From NCBI GenBank assembly GCA_009763385.1, contig CM019826.1:97572848-97636847 (forward strand): a DNA stretch of 64,000 nt, given 5' to 3'. Source of the stretch: Coix lacryma-jobi var. lacryma-jobi (lineage: Eukaryota; Streptophyta; Magnoliopsida; Poales; Poaceae). The notes beneath the pieces are model-generated. The model saw only the letters and a program-made list of their open reading frames with translations, made no database searches and was not told where the DNA came from. The position numbers and the translations under genes are program-made. Positions 34,663 to 46,221 of this stretch are shown here, in pieces (within the stretch, counting starts at the first letter, position 1; each line of letters opens with the position of its first letter).

Positions 34663-34741
34663 GATTGATCAGTTAGCACGACATAGGCAATCCCATTCAC
34701 CCCCCCTCTGGTCGCCAATTCGGTCCTTCAGATGACATAGG
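34663..34741. other. LTR-end footprint flanked by GACATAGG
   Basis: A second, isolated 40-bp piece of Opie LTR end (34688-34730, ending CGGTCCTTCA) lies between two GACATAGG words (34680-34687 and 34734-34741). It sits in the protease frame of element E, between the catalytic half and the C-terminal half. Confidence 0.6.
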
Positions 34742-36130
34742 TGGAAAGAACGAGTTTTCATAGAAATCCTTAGATAAAATGTTCACACTCGATCCTAAAT
34801 CACACATGGCATTTTTAAAGACTTCACCAAAGATTGAGCATCTAATTATAGGACTACCAGGATCACCCTTTTTAACAGTCATGGTTTGATCTTCATAATA
34901 GTTAAAATATTTTATTTCAACCATATTTGCAGATTCCATGTTAGGTTTAGCCAGAATTTTGCCAGTTTCAAAAGATGGTATGATCGTAGCAAGTTGAGCT
35001 AATTGGGTTTCTAACATCTTATTAAAGCTAAGTTGACTTTTCAGAGCAGATGCGAAATCTTCCAATTTAGCATTTATGTTCTCAAGCATTTTATCATTTG
35101 ACATTAATTTCTTATTCAAAAATTCAGTAGTTCTACCTTGAGAGTAGACTAGATTCTTTAAGAACGAGAAATTATCAGTACTTTAGAAATTAGAGCGAGG
35201 GAATGAATTATTACCTTGAGAGTTGGAGTGCTGATTCCATCCTTGATCTTGTTGACGGAAACCGTTGTTGTTGTTGTTGATGAAGTTCAAATCTTCATGT
35301 AACTCGGGGTAGTGGTTCCCAGAATGTCTGGTTTCTCCACAGACTTCACAAGTCATGTAGGATTCCAAAGATTGGACACTCTCTTGTTGGTTCATCTTCT
35401 AATAGCTGTCCAGCTTCTTGGCCAGCAGGTCCATCTTGGCCACGATTATGTCGGCCTCCTTAAGGGAATGCATACCTCGCTTACGGGGCTGCAGTCTCTC
35501 GTCATTCCATCCTTGGTTCGACACCATCTTCTCTATGAGAGCCTTAGCATCTGCAACATTCAGAGAAAAGAATGAACCACCGGCGGCGGCATCCAAATGG
35601 CTTCTAGAGAGTGGGGTTAGGCCATGGTAGAAGTTCTGGATCAACAGCCAGTCCTCCATACCATGGTGTGGACAAGCAGTGACGTACTCTTGCCTTCTCT
35701 CCCAAGCCTTGGGAATAGATTCCACGGCTTGTTGCGTAAAGCTGGAGATTTTTTTGCGAAGAGCGTTCGTCTTGCCCATCGAAAAGAATTTGGTGAGAAA
35801 AGCTTTGGAACACTTGTCCCATGTGTCTACAGTGTTGCAATTGGTATAGAACCATTGCTTCGCTTTTTCTAGGAGAGAAAAAGGAAAGAGACGAAGACGG
35901 ATGGCTTCTTTGGTTATCCCCTTAATTGTGAAGGTGCCGCAAATCTCCAAAAATTGTTGGGGGTGAGCATTGGCATCCTCATGAGCCTTGCCACAGAACT
36001 GGCTAGCTTGGACCATCGTGATCAGAGCCGGTTTCAACTCAAAATTGATGTTGGCATCGATCACGACTGGTCCTGTCGCTACATTGGCGGCAGAAGGAGC
36101 AGAAAACTCACGAATGGTCTTATTGGCCAT
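34742..36130 (-). pseudogene. gag-protease of element E
   Basis: ATG 36130 (MANKTIREF) starts a Ty3/gypsy gag. The retrotransposon-gag core (RLRLFPFSLLEKAKQWFYT, then SFTQQAVESIPKAWER, HHGMEDWLLIQNFYHGLTP) ends at a TAG stop (35399-35401, residue 244). The same frame continues to a degenerate zinc knuckle (CEVCGETRHSGNHYPE, last Cys replaced by Tyr), a second stop at 35183-35185, then a region with LETQLAQLATIIP and the protease active site CDLGSSVNILSKDFY (about 34750-34810). Only two stops interrupt the frame. Gag packages the RNA and the protease cuts the polyprotein. The frame also runs open upstream of 36130, but only this ATG gives a normal gag start. Confidence 0.85.
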
Positions 36131-36291
36131 CGTGAAGGTAGAACGAGATAAGAAAGAAAGAAGTTGAAGAAGATGAAGGAAAAAGATAAAAAGGACTAAG
36201 TAAAGAAAGAATGGGGAAAGATGGGATTCGCTAAGCGGGAGCTTAAGCGAAGATAAATTCAACAAGGACTCAAAGGATACACCGATTGCCT

Positions 36292-36309
36292 TCCCCGGCA
36301 ACGGCGCCA
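36292..36309 (-). promoter_or_regulatory. tRNA-Asp primer-binding site of element E
   Basis: On minus, TGGCGCCGTTGCCGGGGA, eight bases from the LTR end at 36318. It perfectly matches the site in element B. Two decayed copies lie inside the LTR at 36362-36378 and 36434-36451. Confidence 0.88.
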
Positions 36310-36317
36310 GAAATGCT

Positions 36318-38214
36318 TGTTGGTAGTTCTTAACTTCACTAAAGATAGAGCTAGGCAACTATCCCTGGTAACGGCCCAGAAATGCTTGTTGACACTTGCT
36401 AACGTCGTTACTAGGAGTAGACTATGGAATCTATCCCTGGCAACGATGACAGAAATGCTTGTAGCAAGTCCAGTCACTATACCTAAAGGTGTGAAGCTAA
36501 ATCAGCTATCTACTAATGTCAAATGGGGTTGTCAATCCCGACACTAGTAGGAGCTAGCTACAGAGATTGCAATCTACCTAGAGGAGATTCTGCAAGCGCA
36601 CAGAACTATCGTAGTAGCAATTCGTCTGGGAGTACCAGGTGTCGATTTATTTGATCCCAGAGGAAGGCTAGGGTGTATGAGTCAAGTCAAGGAGGGGATG
36701 AGAGTCGAAGAATAAGAAAGGGAAGAGGAGAGGAGATAAGAGAGGAGATGAAAGGCTAGAAAGAATTTATGAGTGGATAGGTAAGGATGAATGGAATGGC
36801 TAAGGTAAGGTGGATAGACAGGTAGATAGGGGGAATAAGATAACTAAGGATAACTAATATAACTAACTAATAACTAATAACTCCTCCTAGATAACTACGA
36901 AGCAAGATAGTCAAATGCCAAATAAGCAACCAAGTTAAGTATAGTTTTATTCCTACCTTGTCAAGTATCGAGGCGTACTAGCCTTTACCACTGACTTAGG
37001 TTGAACGCTAGCACAACGAGCCTTACTGTTAAACTAGACCAACTACGTGGTGGAATTCAAGGCGCACAGGGCTGTCACCACCTGCTTGCTACCACAGCTA
37101 TCCGGGGGTCCAGCCATATCTGAACGTAAGTCTATAACTAAGCACCACGCCTAATTATATTCTAACTATCTCTACCCTGGCCTAGAATAGAGACACCCTT
37201 GCGGACGTCAGAGCAAATACTTGACTTAATAAGATAAACACTAAACTAACTAAGCAACCTATTGGCAAAGATCAAACAATAAGCACACTAGAGATTAACT
37301 ACTATGGCTAAGTGAATTGAAATGTATGATAGCTAGGTACAAAAGCAATCAATCAAGTATACTACTCAATACTGGCAAGTAGAATAAAGTAATACTTTAA
37401 ATGATGAACTAGAATATAGTAAAGTGCTTGAGTTACAAGAGCAAAACCTGAACTGGAGATGGATGAAGACTCTTCCCAACTCCGGGACCGATTACTCGCA
37501 CGCTTCTACTCTTGAGCTAAGCCTTGAGCAGCGCTTCCGCGATGGCAATGAGGCAAGGATGCCTTGCTCTACTAGCTACCTACTTGCCTAAGCTTGGCTA
37601 AATCCTAAGCTATTAGCTCTCTAGCATTAGCCTTGCTTTCTTCTTTCTTCCTCCTAGCTTTCCTTGCTTGAAATGAAGTGACACCTCCAGGGGGGTATTT
37701 ATAGTAGAGAGGTGGAGTAGGGGCTACACCACCGCCACATCATCGATTCGCGTGATGATGGATGAGAGCCCTTGGATCGTAACCTCTTTCAGATCAATGG
37801 TGAGAAGAATTAAGCATGTGCTTCTTTAATTCAACATCTGCTTCTTTGCATGGCGGCATGCATGATCCACGCCACTCCCTCCTGAGCCCTCTGATGCCAC
37901 CGACCTAGTGACCGAGGGCTAAGATTTGGCTCTGGGGTGGTCACACGGATCAGTGACATGGCAGGGGAGAAGTTTGGGCGCCACCTAGGGGTGGCGGGCT
38001 CCACCCCACTAGGGCCCAAATGGGCCCTGGTGAGTGGCCTCGGCCCCTAGTGGGTCCATTCTCCAAATTTGGTCCAAATCCTGCATTCAAATAAAAATCT
38101 ATGGACATGTGGAATTTTGTTAGTTTGAAACCTATTTGACTACTTTTCATGCCTTTTTGGTGAATTTTTGGGTAAAATGTTGATGGTAAAACAAGTGTTT
38201 AAGGACCATCAACA
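36318..38214 (-). repeat. 5' LTR of element E
   Basis: 1897 bp, minus start TGTTGATGG, end CTACCAACA. TATA box at about 37696-37704 (minus ACTATAAATACC). The gap differences from the 3' LTR and scattered substitutions show moderate age. Confidence 0.88.
36362..36451 (-). repeat. Two decayed primer-binding-site modules inside the LTR of element E
   Basis: Each module consists of CAACAAGCATTTCTGG or close to it, then a decayed tRNA-Asp complement, then about 50 bases. Together with the real site this makes three primer-site-like units about 70-72 bp apart. The same two decayed modules are in the 3' LTR (28770-28859). Confidence 0.8.
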
Positions 38215-38219
38215 ACAAC

Positions 38220-41210
38220 CAGTGAAATCGGCATCGGAATAACCGCAAAGGGAGAGAGTGGAGGAAGCAGAATACGAAATCCCAAACTCTGGAGTGAAGC
38301 ATAAGTACCTCATAATGCGCTTGACCGCGTGACGGTGCAAGGTGCGCGGCGACGACTAAAATCGCGCGCAAAAACACACCGCGAACTGGATGTCCGGGCG
38401 TGTTGCCGTCAGGTACAGCAGCGACCCGATCATACTCTGGTACTCCTTCTGATCCACAACTTCTCCATCCACATCCGCATCCAGGGCCATCGTCGTCGAC
38501 ATGGGTGTTAGAAGAGGCTTGGCCTCACCCATATCAAACTTCTTCAGGATATCCTTGGTGTACTTGCCCTGGTGCACGAACATCCCCTCTCGGGATTGCT
38601 TGATTTGCAACCCGAGGAAAAACATCAACTCGCCCATCATGCTGATCTCAAACTCCCTGCTCATAGTGTCTGCAAACTTGGCAACCAAAGCATGAGAAGA
38701 ACCACCGAAAATGATATCATCCACGTAAATCTGGACCAAGAGAGTATCATTGCCTTGCTTGAGGAGAAAAAGCGTTTTATCCACACATCCCATTTTAAAA
38801 CCCTTAGCTTGCAAAAAGGTTTTCAACCTATCATACCACGCTCTAGGGGCTTGTTTCAAACCATACAAAGCTTTGTGAAGTTTAAAAAGATGGTTTGGAA
38901 ACTTGGGATTTTCAAAACCGGGGGGTTGTTTCACATACACAACTTCTTCTATGTAGCCGTTTAAGAAGGCACTCTTGACATCCATTTGAAAAAGTTTAAA
39001 CCCTTTGGATGTAGCGAAAGCCAAGAGTATCCTAATTGCCTCCAAACGAGCTACGAGAGCAAAAGTCTCCTCATAGTCTATCCCCTCCTTCTAACTATAC
39101 CCCTGGGCTACTAGTCTGGCCTTGTTTCTCACAACATGGCCATCCTCTCCTTGTTTGTTTTTGAAAACCCATTTTGTCCCAATAGGGTGACACTCAGGAG
39201 GAGGTGGAACCAAAACCCAAACCCGATTTCTCTCAAAATTCTCTAACTCCTCATGCATGGCATTTACCCAATCTGGATCAGATAAAGCGTGTCCAACATC
39301 TCGGGGTTCAAAATCAGCAACAAATGCAGAATGAGCAAAGTGAGAGATTTGTTGTGACCTAGACCGAGTGACATGTTCGACGATGTTGCCGATCATCTGT
39401 TGAGGCGGTTGTTGGCGCTGAATGTGTCGTGGCGCCTCCCGAGCTGAAGTGATCTCCCCCTCAACAGTAGCTGGTGCCTCCTCGGGCACAAAAGGTACTG
39501 CTCGAGGTGGCGGATCCCACGACCCCCAAGTCGTCGAAGAAGAAGGATCGGGGCCGTGAGTAGTAGTAGAGGCTCCTCTTTGCGGCACAGCAGGTGGAGG
39601 TGGTGCTGGGTCATCCATCCCTTCAGCACCCTCGTCCTCATCATCAAAAAGAGGCTCGCCAACCTCATGATCACCTGCACGCTCAAAGTGAGAAGAAGGA
39701 CAAACCATGGTCTCGTTGAAGGTGACATCGGATGTCTCCATGACTCGGTTAGTATCAAGGTTAAGTACACGATATGCATGAGTATGAGTGCCATAACCCA
39801 AAAATACACCGTCAGAAGAACGAGACTCAAACTTGTCCAAGTTGCCCTTTTTGAGTATAAAACAACGGCAACCGAAAACTCTAAAATAACTCACTTCGGG
39901 ATGTCTTCCAAAACGCAACTCATAAGAAGTCTTTTTCAAGAAAGCTCGGAGAAAAATGCGATTGGAAATGTAGCATGCAGTGCTCATAGATTCGGCCCAA
40001 TATCGCCTAGGAGTCCTATGCTCATCGAGCATCGTCCTTGCCATCTCTACAAGGGTCCGATTCTTCCTCTCTACAACACCATTTTGAGGCGGTGTGTAGG
40101 GGGAAGAAAACTGATGCTCTAAAACCAAAGAGTTACAAAACTTCTCAAAATCCGAATTCTTGAATTCGGAGCCATTATCACTTCTAATAGCTCGCATCGA
40201 GTTCAAAGGGAACTCGTTCTGAAGACACAAAATCAGATTGCGAGCAAAGGAGAAAGTCTCTGTCTTCTCAGCCAAAAAGAAAACCCACAAATATCTCAAA
40301 AAAGTCATCAACAACAACAAGCACATACCACTTCACCCCAACCGAGCTCACCCGAGCCGGACCAACAAGGTCCATTTGTAAAAGCTCTCCAGGGCGCTTG
40401 GTCATGACCTGAGTCACTGGATGGTGGGGAGCGGCAACCATCTTCCCATGTATACAGGAATGGCAAACAAGATCCTTCTCCATGGATAACTTGGGCAATC
40501 CTCGGATTAGGCCAAGTGAACTAAGCCTTGCAAGCAAGTCGAAGCTCAAATGTCCTAGTCTCCTATGCCACTTCCAAAGTTCAGAGGAGGAAGGACTAGC
40601 CAAAAGACAACGAGAAATTCCAAACGACTCCGAGAAATTTGCACGAAAGACTTTCCCAAAGGGCGAAATTATACATACAAGATTGCCCTGAGGATCTAAA
40701 AGGCGACTGAGATTCGGTTTAAAACGAATCTCATAGTCATCATCGAAAAGTTGCGAAACAGAAAGAAGGTTAAAATGCAAGTTAGAAACAAGAGCAACAT
40801 CGTGCAACACAAAGTGCTCATTAACTGGCACTGACCCACGAGACAACACCTTACCTTTGCTATTGTCGTCGAAGGTGATAAACTCCTTTCCGGCGACTGG
40901 ACTAAGACTGGAGAACCACTTGGCGTTTGCGGTCATGTGTCTCGAACAACCGGAATCCACCAACCAAACGTTCTCCAATCATTTTACCTACATCAATAAA
41001 AAGACATAGGGTGAGCATACGGTCCAACACTGGGGTTAGTGAAGTAGGAAGAATACCAGTGTTGGGCCGGCTGCTCAAAAGAATGGTTAGCATAAAAACC
41101 ATTCCTAGCACGCCCACGGGAAGAGCGATCACCACGTAGAGGAAAACGTGGTCCGCTAAGGGAGGAGCGTCCATCGCGATACTCAAAACGCGGTGGAGGG
41201 AAACGCTCAA
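38220..41210 (-). pseudogene. Copia pol: protease, integrase, reverse transcriptase, RNase H start
   Basis: A gag-like tail rich in Arg/Gly/Phe (41210-40985) precedes the pol frame. Protease: WLVDSGCSRHMT (about 40965-40930). Integrase: zinc-binding HRRLGH with CHSCIHGK, and a DDE core with MDLVGP, SDNGSEFKN and NGVVERKNRTL. Reverse transcriptase: WVFKNKQGEDG, then after a stop KEGIDYEETFA, FQMDVKSAFLNG, and the catalytic YVDDI at about 38725. RNase H begins near 38350 and is cut by element E at 38219. Defects: a frameshift near 40290, a TAG at about 39088, and a stop and shift near 38350. The few lesions suggest a rather young element. Confidence 0.9.
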
Positions 41211-41268
41211 CTACGAAGCCACCGCCACGGGGTCCATAGCCTACAACCGCAGGCTCTCGTTGGGCATG

Positions 41269-43605
41269 CTATCTTCGAGGCCTAGGCCTAGGAACTTGAG
41301 GTTTTGGACCTCTAGGCCTAGCAGCACGCCTCTGAACATTCGGCACATGTACATCATGGAAAGGATGGTACATGTCCGTGTTGTTCATCTCCTTTGCACG
41401 GCGCGCCTCTCTCTTGCGCCGAATGCAAAACTCACTCAAGTGTCCATCTCTCCCACAGTGCTCACAATGGTACCTCACCGCCCTCATAGGGGGCTGTTGG
41501 TACTCACGGTAGTTGGTGTGGATCACTTTGCCCTTCTGTGGCATAAGCTCCTCTTGGATGGGTGGCATGGTGTCCAACTTGTTTTTCAGGTGGTTGGGCT
41601 TGGGATGCCATGTCTGTTTCTTGGGTGGAGCTCTCGGAGGTTCAACAACCATTCCATCCTTGGTGTTAGGCTTGAGAGGCTCTTTGGGTGGAATCTTGGT
41701 AAGCTTGGGAGTAGTGGTGGAGTGGGGCTTCTCACATGGGTTAAGACCACTTGACTCTCCAATCTTGCCAAAAGATGAAACATCAATACCCTGTGCAAAA
41801 CCTACACTGGGACCTCCAGCAGCATGTTTGAATTGAGATATCATCATCCCAAGCTGCGGCTCACCACTAGACACCCATGACAAGATGGTCCGAAGGTATG
41901 TGTTTTCCTCCTTGGCTTGCATCTTGTCATGCTTCACGTTGGCTATCTCCATCTCCAAGCCCTCACACAGAACACACCTAGCCACACATGTGCTACCCGA
42001 GCTGGCCTCTTCAAGAGACACAATCTTGGCATTCTTCTCTGCCAACTCGGATTGCAAGCTCGCACAGGACTTGCACGCACCCAACAGCGAGGATCTAGCC
42101 TTAAGCTCATCCACCTCTCCTACCAACACAGCATACTTATCTCTTAAAGTGAGAAGGTCAGTCATGTGTGTGGTGCACATCTCACACTCCTCCTCAGTGA
42201 CAACAACGGTGGACTTGACAGATTCAAGTTCCTTCACCGTATCCTCCCACTTCTGCCTAAACTCCTTCCGCTCTCTAGGAGCACGCCTAAGCAACTTATC
42301 TTGACTAAGGAGGGCGGCAGTAAGCTTCTCGACCTCAGCAGAAAGCTCATCGGGGGTCAGAGATACCTGGGAGGTGTCATCGTCGTTGTCGTCGTCATTC
42401 TGAGGAATCTCCTCCAGCTCGTCGTCGACCTCCTTGCCGAGGGCCATGGTGCAGAAGCCCTCGTTGTCGGCGAAGAAGCAGAGGCCGTTCAGCTTGTCCT
42501 CAATCCTCTTCTTCTTCTCGGACTCGTCGTCGCTTGAGGAAGCGGAGTCGTCATCCGAGTCGTCGACGTCGCTGAGCGTGGCGAAGAATGCACGCTGCTC
42601 AGCATGGGCCTTCTCCAAGTACTTCGTCTTGATGTACTCCTTGTTGAAGCCACCCTTCCGCTTGTGCTTCGCGGGGATGTACTTCTCTTTGCGCTTGTCG
42701 GAGTCGTACTTGTGCCCATAATCCGTATTGCCGAAGACTTGCTTGTTCTTCTTCGGGCAATTGGCGATGAAGTGGTTGGGGTTGCCGCACTCGAAACATC
42801 CTGGGTGTCCTCCTCCGCGGTGATGGTTCATGCGGTTGTTGTGGAACCGCGAGAACAGGTTGGCGAGCAATGCCAACTCGTCATCCCCCATGAACTCGAG
42901 CTGCTCCTCTGTGACAGAAAGAAGGGAGGAAAGTGCAAAGCCTCCAGAGGGGTTAGCAGAAGAGCTAGAAAGCAAAGCCATCGACGGGCCAGAAGGATTT
43001 TCATAAGAAGCCCTCGCCATGGCATCAATCTCACTGGACTTGAGCTTACTGAAGAGCTCGTCGCACGTGAGGGTCTCATAGTTAGACGAATCGATGATCG
43101 CCTGAACCTTGGAATCCCACACCGATCGATCAAGGGTATGCAAAAGCTTCAAAGCCCTCTCATGATCGTCGAAAGGCAACAGCTCCTTGTTAGCCCTCAT
43201 CCTGTTGACAATCACCTGAAAGCGAGCGAATAAACTCTCTATGCTCTCGCCAGACATGTGTCAAAAGTTCTCATACTACCGCTTGTGCGACTCGTAGAGA
43301 TGGGATTTGACTTGAGTGGTGCCCTCATGAAAGCGCATGAGGGTCGCCCAAATCTCATGAGCCGTGGGGAGGTGAGAAACACGATCAAACTCAGACATGC
43401 TCAAACAGGAGAAAAGAGCATTATGCGCTCGGCTATTGGCATCATGCTCATTGATCTGAAGCTGAGTAGCACGAGTAGCCAAGACAACGTAATTGGCCTT
43501 GTTGCAAATCTCCCAAACAGATGAGCCCATGCTCTGGAGATATGCCGACATGCGTATCTTCCAATACGCATAGTTCGTCCCATCGAAAAATGGCGGTTTG
43601 CCCAT
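41269..43605 (-). pseudogene. Copia gag (SIRE/Opie-like)
   Basis: The frame starts MGKPPFFDGTNYAYWKIRM and runs through the UBN2-type gag core (LTCDELFSKLKSSEIDA) to two CCHC zinc knuckles, CFECGNPNHFIANC (about 42800) and CEHCGRDGHLSEFC (about 41460), with a coiled-coil-like Glu/Lys-rich middle (about 42560-41900). Two in-frame stops at about 43275 and 43263 split it into 109 and 662 residue pieces. The product would coat the RNA in virus-like particles. The large gag with two knuckles is a hallmark of the SIRE/Opie lineage. Confidence 0.88.
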
Positions 43606-43660
43606 GCCGCGATCTATGTCGCCTTCTGTGGATCTGGAACTGGCTAAGGTGGAAGATCCT

Positions 43661-43680
43661 TAACCTGCTCTGATAGCAAT
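43661..43680 (-). promoter_or_regulatory. Primer-binding site, initiator tRNA-Met type
   Basis: Directly after the 5' LTR the minus strand reads TGCTATCAGAGCAGGTT, close to the complement of the 3' end of plant initiator tRNA-Met (one substitution and one missing C). Typical of Copia elements. Confidence 0.75.
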
Positions 43681-45736
43681 TGAAGGAACGAAAGTGCTAC
43701 CAGAAAGCGACCAGAGGGGGGGTGAATGGGAGCTTTCAATTTCTTTTTAGAAACTTATAGCTATTCAACCCCAAGAGCACAGCCGATAAGCGTGATGTCC
43801 ACGACCCAAGAGAATGGGTCGATGTTCCCTAGGAACACAGCGGGACACCACAAAAACTTCCCAACCTAAGTTCACGCAAGTCAACAAAGTGACGGGATGA
43901 ACTTTGGGTAACCTCAACCTCCCCCGAGCAACGCGAGGGGGTTTCACGATATTTTGTAAAGTGGGAAGCCCTATTTCAGTAGAGCACAGAATCGAGAATC
44001 CAACGCAAAAAGCGGATCTCAAATCGGAAGTCAAACGAACAAACTGCGGACAAAAACGTGCTGATCAGCACTGACCGGACTCACTAGAGCATCTGGTCGG
44101 TTCTGATAGGACGCGTTCGGTTTGGCAAAACCCGGTTTGGGAACTCTCTGAGTTGGACCGGACTCAGTGTCACTGAGCGTCCGGTCACAAGAAAACGCAG
44201 GCAATGAACAGTGCGAGCGTAGCGTCCGGTCACTGAGAATCCGAACGTCCGATCAAATCGCGAAGACAACACAATGAACGTGTTCAACGACCGGACTCTC
44301 AACCTAGCGTCCGGTCGACCCGACGCCAGAGTCCGGTCATCCCGAAACGCGTTGTTCGTCCACCAATTCGACTCGATCTCACCCAAAACTGAACCTCTAG
44401 GGATCAAACTCGGTGAGAGGAGTCATAAGGAGGATAGTGAGCTACTTCTATGAGATCATGGCTCGAACCTATCTCCAAATCGATGAATCGAAGAAATTCG
44501 GGAAGAGAGGAGAAAAGTTGATCCAAAACGAAAACCGATCGATCTACTTGTTCATGAGGTTTGAGTTGAATTCCTTTGGTGGAAATGTTCCCTTCACAAT
44601 AAAGAACAAGTTGATTCAAATGGATTTGCAAAAGACACACCAAGTGGAGAGATCGATCAACGGGAAAAACGTGGAGAAAAGTAACCCGCGAAGAACAACA
44701 TCAAAACGCGAATCACAACCACGAATTGCAACCGTGTGGCTACCACACGGTACAACAGTGAGATTACGGTCTCACTTCCTCAAAATCTCACGGACACAGA
44801 GGTATGATTGTCTTCTCTGTGGATCTCAGTTCGCTACAGCAAAGGATGGGGAGAGCAGGAAAACCTAGAAGGCAAAATAGCAAATGACTGAGATAGGATG
44901 AGATGTGGGTGTCTCCCTCTACTTATCCTAATTCTAATAACCACTCTACCCCTAACTAATTATAGAGCGAACCAGCTAAACCCTAGGGTTATTCTGGACC
45001 AACTCGAAGATGCTGGTAATCCGAAGGCCACGCCCGCACAACTGGTAGCGTTGCCTTGACGCAACCTCACCGATTGCCGCCACGTGCCGCCACCGCTCTG
45101 CTTGTCCTTTTCCCGGACTTCGCCCCCGGTTTTGAGGCCCAAACCGGGAAACCAGCCTTTACGACCAACCCCCGGTTTTGAGGCCCAAACCGGGAAACTA
45201 GCCGACCATCGCCTGAGTTTTGTGGCCCAAACTAAGAAACCCGCAGCACCCAGGTTTTGAGGCCCAAACCTAGAAACCGTCCTCAGCCCGAGTTTTGTGG
45301 CCCCAACTCGAAAACCATCAGCGCCCAGGTTTTGAGGCCCAAACCTGGAAACGTCCACTCGATGGTTTTTCTGTGGCTCAACCACCAAACCAAGCCGTAG
45401 AGGGGATGCACCGCCCGTGCACCCCATCCACCGACACGTGTCCCTAGGTCCTCGACCCAAGCAACACCGTGCCCGCAAGTCTTCGCTCGTCGCTGTCCCA
45501 GGCTGTCAGCCACCACAGCTGATCCCCAGGCCACCGGTCCCTTAGTCCAAGCCTCACGTCCGCCCTTCGCCACTCTCGGTCCATCGGCACGGCACATCTC
45601 TACTTGACCTTCACCTTGCATTCGATCACTGTATCCGTGCTCGACACCTGCACAACACAAGCCAAAGAACATGCGCATTATCCCAGTTGACAATCACTCA
45701 TCACTCAGAGACCCGGCATACACCCATGTATCCGCA
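43681..45736 (-). repeat. 5' LTR of the Opie-like element
   Basis: 2056 bp, minus start TGCGGATACATGGG, end CGTTCCTTCA. Highly similar to 24571-26656. Contains the stem-loop array (45123-45391) and the CCGGAC word cluster (44075-44345). Confidence 0.9.
45123..45391 (-). repeat. Stem-loop array in the 5' LTR of the Opie-like element
   Basis: Third copy of the array described at 33042-33305, with six main units and one variant unit. The CCCGG/CCGGG units are perfect here. Confidence 0.75.
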
Positions 45737-45997
45737 CTTCGCCTTCCCCACAAGGGAGAAGGGAAACAGTCAGAGCCTGATGACATCTGGAGTGATGTCC
45801 TTGATGACGATGGTGTCGCAGAGCTCCAGGAAGTTCTGAAGGTTTCCATTCGCGTCCTTGCTTGGCAAACCACAGAATGGATTTGCCTGCACCATGGTGA
45901 TGAGGCCAGTCCTTAGCTCGAAAGCGTTGTCACCTGTGTTGACAGTGGGCACGTTGGCAACAGCGAGGACATAGAAGTTGCGCAGGGTCTTGGCCAT
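45737..45997 (-). pseudogene. Tat/Athila gag fragment cut by the Opie-like element
   Basis: ATG 45997 (MAKTLRNFYVLAVANV) opens a gag frame homologous to that of element E (GLITMVQANPFCG, IKDITPDVIRL, one stop, then LFPFSLVGKAK). It stops exactly where the 5' LTR of the Opie-like element begins at 45736. The rest of gag is not found beyond the other end of that element at 24571. It belongs to the LTR at 46248-47931. Confidence 0.78.
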
Positions 45998-46221
45998 GGC
46001 GAGAGTTGAGATTGGTGCAGAAACTGGTTGTTCTTCTGTCAGTGGTGGAGCTGCAAAGGAGGAAGAAGATTTCTTCTTTCTCCTACCGATAGCCTCTGGA
46101 CTATCCTGTTTTCATCCACAATAGAAGAAAACAGTAAAAGGTTATCCTGCATGATCAATTAGCAATTATACATCTATTAGTTCATGATCATGTTATATCT
46201 GAATCTTCCGTATCTATGCCT

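Larger units (their letters stand above)
28731..38214 (-). mobile_element. Tat/Athila-like element E (gag and protease only)
   Basis: Minus-strand element inserted in the RNase H gene of the Opie-like element. It has a 5' LTR at 36318-38214, tRNA-Asp primer site at 36292-36309, gag-protease frame (36130 leftwards), a long non-coding 3' region, polypurine tract (30547-30560) and 3' LTR 28731-30546. Reverse transcriptase and integrase are absent, so it is non-autonomous. An Opie-type solo LTR (32692-34662) lies inside its protease gene and is younger. Confidence 0.88.
24571..45736 (-). mobile_element. Opie/SIRE-like Copia element, interrupted by element E
   Basis: Reading on the minus strand: 5' LTR (43681-45736), tRNA-Met-type primer site, gag with two zinc knuckles, protease, integrase, reverse transcriptase, RNase H, a 1.6 kb 3' non-coding region, polypurine tract and 3' LTR (24571-26656). 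Without element E it is about 11.7 kb. The coding order protease-integrase-RT-RNase H is that of Copia, and the long LTRs and large gag fit the SIRE/Opie/Ji lineage. A few stops and shifts make it defective. The outer flanks do not share a target duplication (AAATA left, CTTCG right). Confidence 0.85.

Noticed and set aside
39556..40122. 188-codon plus-strand frame
   Set aside because: It is a shadow of the Copia integrase region, which has clear catalytic motifs on the minus strand.
42604..43233. 209-codon plus-strand frame
   Set aside because: It is a shadow of the Copia gag on the opposite strand, which has two zinc knuckles.
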